A stretch of 64,000 nt of DNA from contig DAHVFH010000035.1 in assembly GCA_027317105.1 (NCBI GenBank), positions 59,948 through 123,947 on the forward strand, written 5' to 3'. This document shows, one piece after another, positions 25,373 to 34,007 of this stretch. Every line of letters starts with the position of its first letter. Position 1 is the stretch's first letter. The stretch is from Cytophagales bacterium (GTDB lineage: Bacteria > Bacteroidota > Bacteroidia > Cytophagales > Cyclobacteriaceae). Below the pieces are notes generated by a model. The model made no database searches and had not been told where the DNA came from. It worked only from the letters and a program-made list of their open reading frames with translations. Made by a program: the position numbers and the translations under genes.

Positions 25373-27454
25373 ATGAGATTTTGTTCTTCTTGTTTATTTT
25401 TCTCAGCTTCGGGTCTGTCTTTTAGGTGGATGTCATTAAAAATTTTATCCTTATTCCTCTTCTGCTTTGTCTCCTCAATGCTGACATCGGCACAGAATAG
25501 TATCGACAGTCTAAAGAGCAAACTCAAGAATGAACGAAATGATTCTTTGAGAATTCTCACCTTAGTGCAGCTCTCCAAGGAGTACCAATACACCAATTTA
25601 AAAAAATCATTTGACTATGCCCAAGAAGCGGTAGCCCTGGCAGAGTCTAAAAATATTTTGTGGGGAAAGGCTCTTACTTACCATAATATTAGTAATTTTT
25701 ATAGCATAAGCGGTGATTATACTTCTTCAGCGAAGTATAATGATTTGGCTTTGGGCATAAACTTCCAATTGAAAGATACCCTTTCAATGACCAAAAGTTA
25801 TAACAACCTGGGGGAAAACTATATGTCTTACGGTAAATACGATGAGGCCTATTTTTACTTTACCCAAAGCTATAAGCTCGCCAGTAATATCCGTGATTCT
25901 CTGCACATGGCGGTAGCACTCCATAACATGGCCACGGTATTTAAAGAATTAGGCCAGTATGACCGCGCCCTCGATTACCTTAACCTTTCTCAGCAAATAA
26001 GCTATAAAATCAAAGATTATGAAGGTGAAGCTTATAATGATGATGAGATTGGCGACATACTTATAAGGAAAGGGGCATATGATTCAGCGCTACATTCATT
26101 ATTCTTTTCTTTAAAAGTATCCCGCTCGCTTAAGATGGCCATCAATGAACTTGTTCCCAGAACAATAATTAAAATAGCACAAGCCTATTTGACCCTAAAC
26201 GAAATTGAAAAGGCAATGGTTTATTACGATACCGCCTATTTGCTTTTTAATGAAACCGATAATGAATTTGGTCGTGCGCAAGTTGATCTGGGGCGTGGTA
26301 AAATTTACCTTAAAGAAAAAAAATACACGGAAGCGATTACGTTATTTGAAACCAGCGTGACAACTGCCCACCAAGCCAATTCATGGTCGCTAGAAATAGA
26401 ATGTTACGAAAGTCTGGCCAATGTTTATGAACAAATCGGAGATTATAAAAAATCGTTAGGCTTTTACAAGCAATTCAAACTGTTGGAAGATAGCTTGTTT
26501 AGCCAAGGAATGCAGGCCAAGTTACTTCAAGATCAGTTACGTTTTGAGACGTCAGCTAAAGAAGACCAGATCAAGCAATTAACTAAACTAGAAGAACTTC
26601 GCAGGGGGGAGATGGAGAAACAAGGTTTAGTACGCAATATTTTGGCAGTGGTAACGGCTCTCACTATTATTTTACTTTTTAGTGTCTATCGGAGCGGCCA
26701 ACGAAAAATACAAATCAATAAACTATTGGTTGAGAACCAGGAGGAGATAAGAAAAAGGAGTAAAGAATTGGAACAGCTTAATCAGGTTAAAGATAAGTTC
26801 TTTTCTATCATTTCCCACGATCTGCGTTCACCCATCAATGCGCTCTCAGCCATTCTTGATATGATGGACAAAGGTCAAATTAAACCTGAAGAGTTTTCAA
26901 AATTAAACAAGGAATTACGTCTTCAATTTAATCAAACAAAGACGTTGATCAACAATCTCCTTGATTGGGCCTTGCTTCAAATGGACAAATTAAAAATCCA
27001 AATTGAAACCATAAACCTTCACAAATTAGTTGAGGAGAATTTCAAGCTGCTGGGCTCCTTGCACACGAAGGAAATCCACATGCAGAACAATATCCCCCTG
27101 GAAACGCTTTGTTTAGGTGATCTAAATATTGTAAGCCTTGTCCTCCGTAACCTTGTCCTTAACAGTATCAAGTTTACGGAAAGTGGAGGGTCTGTTGTAG
27201 CCTCTTCCACAGAAGAAGGAGGATACATCGTTGTTTCGATTAAAGACACGGGTATCGGTATTGATCCGGAAGCTCAAAAAATGATTTTCGCAAAGACCGC
27301 AGGTTACAGCACACGAGGTACTGCCAATGAAAAAGGAACAGGCTTGGGGCTTATTCTATGCAAGGAATTTGTCGAAAGAAATGGCGGCAAGATTTGGTTA
27401 GAGAGTGAAGTTGGAAAGGGAAGCTCCTTTTATTTTACCATCAAGAAGGCTTGA
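25373..27454 (+). CDS. TPR-containing sensor histidine kinase
   Basis: Up to 693 residues. An ATG at 25430 gives the better signal peptide (MSLKILSLFLFCFVSSMLTSAQ); the first ATG at 25373 adds 19 residues. Six or seven TPR units fill residues about 50-400 (for example SYNNLGENYMSYGKYDEAYFYFTQ), probably periplasmic. One membrane helix (VRNILAVVTALTIILLFSVY) and a coiled coil precede HisKA with FSIISHDLRSPINAL (His482) and HATPase_c with IKDTGIGIDPEAQ and GTGLGLILCKEF. It senses an envelope or peptide signal and phosphorylates an unlinked response regulator; none is adjacent. Its last 14 bp overlap the convergent ferredoxin gene. Confidence 0.9.
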   Translation: MRFCSSCLFFSASGLSFRWMSLKILSLFLFCFVSSMLTSAQNSIDSLKSKLKNERNDSLRILTLVQLSKEYQYTNLKKSFDYAQEAVALAESKNILWGKALTYHNISNFYSISGDYTSSAKYNDLALGINFQLKDTLSMTKSYNNLGENYMSYGKYDEAYFYFTQSYKLASNIRDSLHMAVALHNMATVFKELGQYDRALDYLNLSQQISYKIKDYEGEAYNDDEIGDILIRKGAYDSALHSLFFSLKVSRSLKMAINELVPRTIIKIAQAYLTLNEIEKAMVYYDTAYLLFNETDNEFGRAQVDLGRGKIYLKEKKYTEAITLFETSVTTAHQANSWSLEIECYESLANVYEQIGDYKKSLGFYKQFKLLEDSLFSQGMQAKLLQDQLRFETSAKEDQIKQLTKLEELRRGEMEKQGLVRNILAVVTALTIILLFSVYRSGQRKIQINKLLVENQEEIRKRSKELEQLNQVKDKFFSIISHDLRSPINALSAILDMMDKGQIKPEEFSKLNKELRLQFNQTKTLINNLLDWALLQMDKLKIQIETINLHKLVEENFKLLGSLHTKEIHMQNNIPLETLCLGDLNIVSLVLRNLVLNSIKFTESGGSVVASSTEEGGYIVVSIKDTGIGIDPEAQKMIFAKTAGYSTRGTANEKGTGLGLILCKEFVERNGGKIWLESEVGKGSSFYFTIKKA

Positions 27455-27776
27455 CCGATTCAGGTGCGAGACGTAGAACAATACCATCAATTTTGTCGGT
27501 AATCCTGATTTGGCAACCAAGCCTACTGTTATCTTTCACATAAAATGCCTGATCCAACATGGCTAACTCTGATTCACTTTGTTCGGGCAGAGGGGTTTCA
27601 GACTCGATATATACCTGGCAAGACGCACATAGTGCCATTCCGCCACAGGTTCCCTCAACTGGCAAGTTATAGGATTTGCAAACCTCCATAATATTCAGGT
27701 TCATATCAGTCGGAGCGTCCAACAAGTGCATTTTTCCTTGGCGGTCGATGATATTCACCTTAATCATGTTATCCAT
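27441..27776 (-). CDS. 2Fe-2S ferredoxin (adrenodoxin type)
   Basis: A 111-residue ferredoxin. Cluster ligands are in EGTCGGMALCASCQVYI (C-x5-C-x2-C) with the fourth Cys in SRLGCQIRITD, the adrenodoxin/Isc-type spacing. It carries single electrons in the cytosol. Directly upstream on the same strand is a ferredoxin-NADP reductase gene (46 bp gap), which is its likely electron donor; together they would supply reducing power to Fe-S assembly or an oxygenase elsewhere. A second Met three codons in is an equally plausible start. Confidence 0.9.
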   Translation of the reverse strand: MDNMIKVNIIDRQGKMHLLDAPTDMNLNIMEVCKSYNLPVEGTCGGMALCASCQVYIESETPLPEQSESELAMLDQAFYVKDNSRLGCQIRITDKIDGIVLRLAPESVKPS

Positions 27777-27822
27777 ATAGCGTTGTTTTAATGCTCGTTG
27801 CTAAAACTTTATTCATTCAAAA

Positions 27823-28836
27823 TCAAAATCCACTTACCCCATTCACGGTAGTGTACTTCAGCACATTTTTCTTATTTGGATAAATTCTTGCAAAAGCGGA
27901 TTGTACAGCCAGCGTGCCCTCATGAAATCCGCATAAAATTAATTTCAGTTTTCCAGAATAGGTATTGATATCCCCAACGGCATAAATTCCCGGACGATTG
28001 GTGGAATAATCGAGTGTATTTACTTTCACCGCATTCTTTTCAATATCTAACCCCCAATTTGCAATCGGGCCAAGGCTTGGTGTCAAACCAAAAAGAGGGA
28101 TAAAATGATCGGTGTCTTTCACTATATCTCCTAGATTACTATGTTTTATGACCACAGCCCCAACCTGGCCGTTGCCATCAGAATTTATTCCTACTACTTC
28201 TGCTTCAGTGATCAAATTAATTTTTCCAGCATGTGCTAAGTCCATTACTTTTTGAACGGAATCCAAATGTCCCCTGAATGATGTTCTTCGGTGCACAAGC
28301 GAAAGCTCGCTCACGATATTATTTTCAGCCAGATAAATCGACCAGTCAAGGGCCGAATCACCACCTCCTGAAACAACCACTCGCTTCCCTTTATAAAATT
28401 CGGGGTCGCGGATGATGTATTCCACCCCCTTGTCTTCAAATTTTTCCAAATTCTCAATCGGTGGCTTGCGTGGCTCAAATACGCCAAGTCCACCGGCAAT
28501 TATTACAATTGGGGCTTTGTGTTTTGTGCCTTTGGTCGTGTTGACTACAAATTTTCCATCTTCTTCATGAAGTGTAGTCGCTGATTCGCCTAAGGTAAAA
28601 GCGGGCTTAAATACCGCATTCTGTTCCATCAATTTATCCACCAATTCCCCGGCATTAACAATTGGATAGCCTGGAATGTCATAGATTGGTTTTTTAGGAT
28701 ATATCTCAATTAGCTGGCCACCGGGAACAGGCAAGGAGTCAATCAAATGACATCTTAATTTTAAAAGCCCAGCTTCAAATACGGTAAATAAACCCACCGG
28801 GCCCGCACCTATGATGATAATGTCCGTTTCAATCAT
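27823..28836 (-). CDS. Ferredoxin-NADP reductase, thioredoxin-reductase-like
   Basis: A 337-residue two-dinucleotide-binding flavoprotein. FAD loop DIIIIGAGPVGLFTVFEAG at the N-terminus, PGGQLIEIYPKKPIYDIPGYP as in YumC-type ferredoxin-NADP reductases, NADPH loop VVVSGGGDSALDWSIYLA near residue 153, and GIYAVGDINTYSGKLKLI at the C-terminal FAD contact. No redox-active C-x2-C between the domains, which rules out thioredoxin reductase. It passes electrons between NADPH and ferredoxin; the partner is almost certainly the 2Fe-2S ferredoxin encoded next in the same direction. Confidence 0.92.
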   Translation of the reverse strand: MIETDIIIIGAGPVGLFTVFEAGLLKLRCHLIDSLPVPGGQLIEIYPKKPIYDIPGYPIVNAGELVDKLMEQNAVFKPAFTLGESATTLHEEDGKFVVNTTKGTKHKAPIVIIAGGLGVFEPRKPPIENLEKFEDKGVEYIIRDPEFYKGKRVVVSGGGDSALDWSIYLAENNIVSELSLVHRRTSFRGHLDSVQKVMDLAHAGKINLITEAEVVGINSDGNGQVGAVVIKHSNLGDIVKDTDHFIPLFGLTPSLGPIANWGLDIEKNAVKVNTLDYSTNRPGIYAVGDINTYSGKLKLILCGFHEGTLAVQSAFARIYPNKKNVLKYTTVNGVSGF

Positions 28837-29020
28837 AATGGAATAAATAGACCGCGAAAATAATTAATTCTAGTTTGACGGCAGTTAATTGTTACCAGTT
28901 ATCTGTAACAGGGCCTTTATTAACGATTAACGAATTTATTGAAGGTTGAATTAATAGGCTTAACTTTGTGTCCTTAAAGGCGTTAATTGTTATCCGTTGA
29001 TAGTTTATTTAGACCGGACA

Positions 29021-29048
29021 ACCATTAACCATTAACGATTAACGATTT
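29021..29048. repeat. Heptanucleotide tandem repeat before the amidophosphoribosyltransferase
   Basis: Four consecutive 7-bp units: ACCATTA, ACCATTA, ACGATTA, ACGATTT. The array ends 3 bp before the ATG at 29052, where the ribosome-binding region should be. Similar ATTAACGATTAACGA words occur about 100 bp upstream (near 28918-28933). Confidence 0.75.
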
Positions 29049-29051
29049 CCC

Positions 29052-30929
29052 ATGAGCGACACCATCCTTCACGAATGCGGCATCGCCCTCATTCGTTTGC
29101 GAAAGCCTCTTTCTTACTACATCGAAAAATATGGCTCCACGTATGCTATGAATAAGATGTACATCCTTATGGAAAAACAACACAATCGAGGTCAGGATGG
29201 AGCCGGAATCGCGAATATAAAAATCGATCAAAAACCTGGTTTTCGTTTTTTCAGCCGTTACCGCTCTATTAAAGCGCAGCCTGTCGCTCACCTCTTCAAG
29301 AAGATATCAAAAAAATATAATAAGGCGCAAAAGGAGGGAAAGGAAAAATTCAAAGATGAAGATTGGCTGAAACAAAATCTAGCCTTTTCAGGCGAGGTTT
29401 GGTTAGGGCATTTACGCTATGGAACCCACGGCATTAACAATATAGAAAATGTTCATCCTTTTTTGCGTCAAAGCAATTGGCGCAGCCGAAATCTAGTGAT
29501 GGCCGGAAATTTCAACATGACGAACGTGGAAGAACTTTTCAACGTGCTGGTAGATTTAGGCCAGCATCCTAAGGAAAAAGTTGACACGGTAACGGTAATG
29601 GAGAAAATCGGCCACTTTTTGGATGAAGAGGTGCAACGGATATTTCAAAAATACAAAGATCAATTTAGCAACCGTGAAGTATCCGACATCATTGAAACTG
29701 AATTGGATTTACAACGCGTGCTCAAACGCGCGTGCAAAGATTTTGATGGCGGATATGCGATGGCCGGCATGACAGGCTCAGGCTCGGCTTTTGTGGTGCG
29801 CGATCCATCCGGCATTCGTCCGGCTTATTATTATGCGGATGAAGAAATTGTCGTTGTTGCTTCTGAAAAACCGGCCATTAAAACTGCCTTTAATATCGAC
29901 TACGATCAAATCGAAGAAATTCAACCCGGCCATGCCGTAATCATAAACAAGAATGGCGATTTTTCACACTCGGCCATAACTACTCCAATAGCGAAGACTT
30001 CCTGTAGTTTTGAGCGGATTTATTTTTCAAGGGGAACAGACCCCGAGATTTATCGCGAACGAAAACAACTTGGGCGTTTGCTGGTTCCACAAGTTCTTAA
30101 ATCCATAAATTTTGATTTAAAGAATACGGTTTTCTCTTACATTCCCAATACGGCTGAAACTGCCTATTTGGGTTTGATGGAGGGGATTCAAGATTTCCTC
30201 ATCAGTAAACAAAAAGATATTATTATTGACGGCAAACCTTCGGTTGATTCCTTGGAAGAAATTTTATCGTTCCGACCACGGATGGAAAAAATCGTAATTA
30301 AGGACGCTAAACTTCGCACCTTTATCACCGATGACATCCACCGCGATGAATTAGTAGCGCACGTTTACGATACAACCTATGAAGTCGTCAATAAGGAAAA
30401 AGACACATTGGTAGTTCTTGATGACTCTATCGTTCGCGGAACTACGCTGGAGAAAAGCATTCTAAAAATGCTCGACCGCCTGAATCCAAAAAAAATTGTA
30501 GTCGTTTCTTCCGCACCTCAAATCCGTTTTCCCGATTGCTATGGCATTGACATGAGCAAAATGGGTGACTTTGTGGCTTTTCGTGCCATGATCAAACTAG
30601 TGAAAGAGCAGGGTAAGGATTACTTTTTGGGAGAAATCTATGAGCAATGTAGGTCGATGAACGATGGTCAAGAAAATTTTGTAAAGCGATTGTACAAGAT
30701 GTTCACCCCTGAAGAAATCTCAGACAAGATAGCGGATATCATAAAGCCAGAAGGAATGAAGGCTGACCTTCAGGTAGTTTTTCAAACCATTGAGAATCTT
30801 CATAAGTCCATCCCAAATCATCGCGGGGATTGGTACTTCACCGGAAATTACCCCACTCCGGGTGGGATGAAGGTGGCTAACCAATCGTATTTAAATTATA
30901 TGGACGGAAAGTTAGTCAGGGCCTACTGA
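29052..30929 (+). CDS. purF: Amidophosphoribosyltransferase, long Bacteroidota form
   Basis: A 625-residue class II glutamine amidotransferase with a phosphoribosyltransferase domain. The propeptide MSDTILHE precedes Cys9 (ECGIALIRLR), the expected N-terminal nucleophile; HNRGQDGAG and LGHLRYGTHG are glutaminase motifs, and VVLDDSIVRGTTLEKSI is the PRPP loop. It makes phosphoribosylamine from PRPP and glutamine, the first step of purine synthesis. It is about 120-150 residues longer than the E. coli enzyme, with an insertion near residues 75-115 and a C-terminal extension ending in PTPGGMKVANQSYLN; this longer form is familiar in Bacteroidota and may coexist with a standard PurF. Confidence 0.88.
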   Translation: MSDTILHECGIALIRLRKPLSYYIEKYGSTYAMNKMYILMEKQHNRGQDGAGIANIKIDQKPGFRFFSRYRSIKAQPVAHLFKKISKKYNKAQKEGKEKFKDEDWLKQNLAFSGEVWLGHLRYGTHGINNIENVHPFLRQSNWRSRNLVMAGNFNMTNVEELFNVLVDLGQHPKEKVDTVTVMEKIGHFLDEEVQRIFQKYKDQFSNREVSDIIETELDLQRVLKRACKDFDGGYAMAGMTGSGSAFVVRDPSGIRPAYYYADEEIVVVASEKPAIKTAFNIDYDQIEEIQPGHAVIINKNGDFSHSAITTPIAKTSCSFERIYFSRGTDPEIYRERKQLGRLLVPQVLKSINFDLKNTVFSYIPNTAETAYLGLMEGIQDFLISKQKDIIIDGKPSVDSLEEILSFRPRMEKIVIKDAKLRTFITDDIHRDELVAHVYDTTYEVVNKEKDTLVVLDDSIVRGTTLEKSILKMLDRLNPKKIVVVSSAPQIRFPDCYGIDMSKMGDFVAFRAMIKLVKEQGKDYFLGEIYEQCRSMNDGQENFVKRLYKMFTPEEISDKIADIIKPEGMKADLQVVFQTIENLHKSIPNHRGDWYFTGNYPTPGGMKVANQSYLNYMDGKLVRAY

Positions 30930-31886
30930 TCAATTTAATTGAATCTCGAACTTAATTTCATTCATGCACTTGAAGTGACCCTTCGGGCATTTATCAAAAC
31001 CAATTTTAGAACAAGGCCGACATTGGATTTGCGTATTTTCCAGTGAATGATACTTGGTACGGTAGGGGAACATTCCAAAAGCGGGGATGGTATTTCCCCA
31101 AATGCTGAAAACTTCCTTTTTAAATGCCGCGGCAATATGCATCAACCCGGTATCGTGGGAAAAAACAAAAGAAGCCTTCTTTACCAAACTAGCCGACTGA
31201 TTAAGGTTTAACTTACCACAGGTATTCAAGATAATATCCTTTTCAAAAGCACAGCTTACATTTTCACCATTTTCAAAATCCTCTTTGCCACCCAATAAAA
31301 TAATAGGGCGATTGATTTTTTGGCATAACTCAATCATTCGTGAAACAGGGAGTTTTTTAGTTTCATGCTGACCCCCTATAGCGTAGGCCACAAATCCCTT
31401 TCGATGCGTTTCTGGAAGCCACTCCCAAGGTACTTCATCTTTTTCAGGAATAAAATAATCGAGGCCTAGTGCATCATTCTTTACACCCAGTTTTGCTACT
31501 GTCTCGAGATTACGCTCTACAATATGTGTACTGGGGAGATGATTGATTTTGAAATTTACCATCAGCCATTTTTCAATATTTAATTTACTAAAGCTAAAAG
31601 AACGAACACCCAGACGCCACTTCAGAATACGCGTTCTCAAATTATTGTGCAGATCAATGATTATGTCATATTTTTCCGTTCTTAAATCTAAAATTAGATC
31701 ACCCAAGTTTTCTTTCATATAAAATATTTTGTCCAGATAGGGATTATTTTCTATGATAGATTGATATTGTGATTTCGTCACATAATGAATCTCGGCATTG
31801 TCCAGCTGGGTTTTTAGACAGCGAATCACTGGCGTGGTGAGTACAATGTCACCAATAGAGGAAAAGCGAATTATCAAAATTTTCAT
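30930..31886 (-). CDS. Glycosyltransferase family 9 (heptosyltransferase-like)
   Basis: From the ATG at 31886 the protein has 318 residues: MKILIIRFSSIGDIVLTTPV, the GT9 N-terminal signature. VAYAIGGQHETKKLPVSRM is the nucleotide-sugar loop, and FVFSHDTGLMHIAAAF with SIWGNTIPAFGMFPY is the C-terminal donor-binding segment (D-TG--H-A). GT9 enzymes add heptose or related sugars to the LPS core at the cytosolic face of the inner membrane. A TTG seven codons upstream is a weaker start. The gene abuts the convergent amidophosphoribosyltransferase gene with no gap, and no terminator is visible. Confidence 0.9.
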   Translation of the reverse strand: MKILIIRFSSIGDIVLTTPVIRCLKTQLDNAEIHYVTKSQYQSIIENNPYLDKIFYMKENLGDLILDLRTEKYDIIIDLHNNLRTRILKWRLGVRSFSFSKLNIEKWLMVNFKINHLPSTHIVERNLETVAKLGVKNDALGLDYFIPEKDEVPWEWLPETHRKGFVAYAIGGQHETKKLPVSRMIELCQKINRPIILLGGKEDFENGENVSCAFEKDIILNTCGKLNLNQSASLVKKASFVFSHDTGLMHIAAAFKKEVFSIWGNTIPAFGMFPYRTKYHSLENTQIQCRPCSKIGFDKCPKGHFKCMNEIKFEIQLN

Positions 31887-31971
31887 TAAATTTCTTAACG
31901 AAGCCAAAATTACAATTTACTTTTTTGTATTATCTTTTGCGAAGTATTTTAACAATTAAACCCAAAATCAA

Positions 31972-32373
31972 ATGAATTATTGGCTAGTGAAAACGGAACC
32001 GGGCACTTACTCATGGGATAATCTGGTACGCGACAAAAAAACCACCTGGGACGGAGTGCGCAATTTTCAGGCACGAAACAACCTTAAAGCAATGAAAAAG
32101 GGTGATCTTGCCTTTGTTTACCATAGTGGAGAAGAGAAATCAATTATTGGCCTAGCGGAGATCACGAAGGAATATTTTGCTGATCCTAAAGACAATGCTT
32201 GGGTAGCCGTGGAGATTAGCCACAAGAAAAAATTAAAAAAATCTGTCTCCCTTTCGATGATAAAGGCTGACAAGCGATTATCCCTCATGGCACTGGTACG
32301 CAACTCCAGACTATCTGTACAGCCAGTGAAGAAGGAAGAATTTGATCGGACGCTTGAAATCAGTGAGGGGTGA
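31972..32373 (+). CDS. EVE domain protein (thymocyte nuclear protein 1 family)
   Basis: A 133-residue single-domain protein. NYWLVKTEPGTYSWDNLVRD, WDGVRNFQARNNLKAMKKGDLAFVYHSG and IIGLAEI are the hallmarks of the EVE fold, related to PUA and YTH domains, which reads modified bases. Such proteins occur both as housekeeping factors and in modified-DNA restriction. Here it is far from the defence genes and its stop codon overlaps the GTG start of the next gene, so its context suggests housekeeping. Confidence 0.93.
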   Translation: MNYWLVKTEPGTYSWDNLVRDKKTTWDGVRNFQARNNLKAMKKGDLAFVYHSGEEKSIIGLAEITKEYFADPKDNAWVAVEISHKKKLKKSVSLSMIKADKRLSLMALVRNSRLSVQPVKKEEFDRTLEISEG

Positions 32374-34007
32374 ACAAATTTAATTCAATATTTAAAGTCT
32401 TTTTTTTTAAAATTTCAAATTTTCAAAGTCGAGAATTTCAAATTCTATTTGTCTTTATTTTTACTGCGCTCAACCTGGTTGGTCAAGTTAGCCAAACTGC
32501 TGTTTATGAACTCGAACAAAAAAACAGCGATCATGCGTTAATCATTGTCTCTAGGCAAGAAAATGGGTTAGCCTTAATTCGAGATACAGAAAAATTTGAA
32601 GGCAGTAAAAAGAAATGGGAAGTTATCTTTTTAGACTCGACCCTAAAAGAAACATGGAATGCTAAATTGGAAATCGAACAGCAGATGAATTTGTTGGGTT
32701 ACGACTATCGCAATGGAAACATTTACTTAATCTTTCAAGAAAGGGAGGCAAATGGTAGAGAAATAAACCTGGCGGAAATCCTTTATGCGGATCGTAAAAT
32801 TGAAGAGCATAAATTCAAACCAGAGATAAATCTTCGTTTTACACATTTTTCAGTACTTAAGAATAAAGCAATATTCGGTGGCTACCTCAATACTGAACCC
32901 ATACTGCTGATGTATGACCTGCATTTGGAAAGTGCTAAAGTGATTCCCGGTGTTTTTCAAAAGAAGGTAGAATTGATGGACGTGCGCACCAATAGCAATG
33001 ATACATTTAATGTATTGCTGTTCGAGCGAAGCGCTGGTGCAAATAGAAAAATAGTAGTGCGCACCTACGATTCGGAAGGAATCATGTTGGTTGATGACAT
33101 TATCGCGGTGGAAGAAGGAAAATCCATAATAGAAGCAATAACAAGCTCGCTAGTCCATGATGAGCTCATAATCTTAGGCAGCTGGACTTACGGAATCAAT
33201 AAGCAGGCGGCAGGGATATTTAGTGTAATGGTTGACCCGTTCAACAATCAAAAAGTAAATTATTATAATCTTACCGACCTCGATCATTTTTTGGACTATC
33301 TAAAACCAACTAAAGCAGTGCGAATAAAAGCCAGGGAACAAAGAAAAATAAGTAGCGGTAAAGAGTCCGCATTTCGCAAATATCTTTCGGTTCTAAAAAT
33401 CGAAGAAAACCAGAAGGGATTTTTTCTTCTTACCGAGATCTATGATTCGCCTATTAATTTTTATAACCCCCGCACCAATACCCCCTTTGGATATTATCCC
33501 TACAACAATTATTACAGTCCTTATGGGTATACACCAGGGTTAAGTTCCATGCCCTATCAATATAGTTCTCCCTACCGATCCAATCCCTACGGTTCTAGCT
33601 ATTCTTCGTCAGGCGAAACAAATATAAATCTAGCCTCACTTTCTTTTTTTGATTCAAAGGGTAAACTCAAGGCTGATCATTCCCTCAAGCTACAGGACGC
33701 TAGATCTAATACGAAGGAACAAGTTTCGGATTTTGTGATACGAAAGGATACCTGCACGTTGGCCTTCAAAAACGAAAACGAGATCAGCATTCAAACCAAT
33801 GAGCTAGATGGCACGATCCTAATGGAAGAGAAAGTGAAGCCCATTCCAAAAAATCAAAATGAAACTATCCGATCTGAATACGCTCAAAATAGTGGTATTA
33901 GAGCCTGGTACGGTCGCTATTTTTATGTTTACGGCTATCATACCGTGAAAGACAATATAAACAAAACTTCGCGCGATGTTTTTTATATCAATAAAATCAA
34001 AGTGTAG
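32370..34007 (+). CDS. Secreted beta-rich protein, paralogue 1 of a tandem pair
   Basis: A 545-residue exported protein of no family I can name. Start GTG at 32370 overlaps the preceding stop (GTGA). Signal segment FQILFVFIFTALNLVGQ. The body is beta-rich with repeated short strands and looks propeller-like (for example GGYLNTEPILLMYDL). Residues about 372-412 are a low-complexity Tyr/Pro/Ser/Gly/Asn insert (NTPFGYYPYNNYYSPYGY and beyond). The region NYYNLTDLDHFLDYLKPTKA aligns with HYYNFGDLKNFFHYLKARKE of the next gene and both end in YINKI/FINKL, so the two arose by tandem duplication. They are cotranscribed and overlap by 32 bp. Confidence 0.72.
   Translation: MNKFNSIFKVFFFKISNFQSREFQILFVFIFTALNLVGQVSQTAVYELEQKNSDHALIIVSRQENGLALIRDTEKFEGSKKKWEVIFLDSTLKETWNAKLEIEQQMNLLGYDYRNGNIYLIFQEREANGREINLAEILYADRKIEEHKFKPEINLRFTHFSVLKNKAIFGGYLNTEPILLMYDLHLESAKVIPGVFQKKVELMDVRTNSNDTFNVLLFERSAGANRKIVVRTYDSEGIMLVDDIIAVEEGKSIIEAITSSLVHDELIILGSWTYGINKQAAGIFSVMVDPFNNQKVNYYNLTDLDHFLDYLKPTKAVRIKAREQRKISSGKESAFRKYLSVLKIEENQKGFFLLTEIYDSPINFYNPRTNTPFGYYPYNNYYSPYGYTPGLSSMPYQYSSPYRSNPYGSSYSSSGETNINLASLSFFDSKGKLKADHSLKLQDARSNTKEQVSDFVIRKDTCTLAFKNENEISIQTNELDGTILMEEKVKPIPKNQNETIRSEYAQNSGIRAWYGRYFYVYGYHTVKDNINKTSRDVFYINKIKV

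Noticed and set aside
25327..25596. 89-codon reverse-strand frame at the 5' end of the TPR kinase gene
   Set aside because: It overlaps the signal peptide and first TPR region of the kinase and has no independent support.
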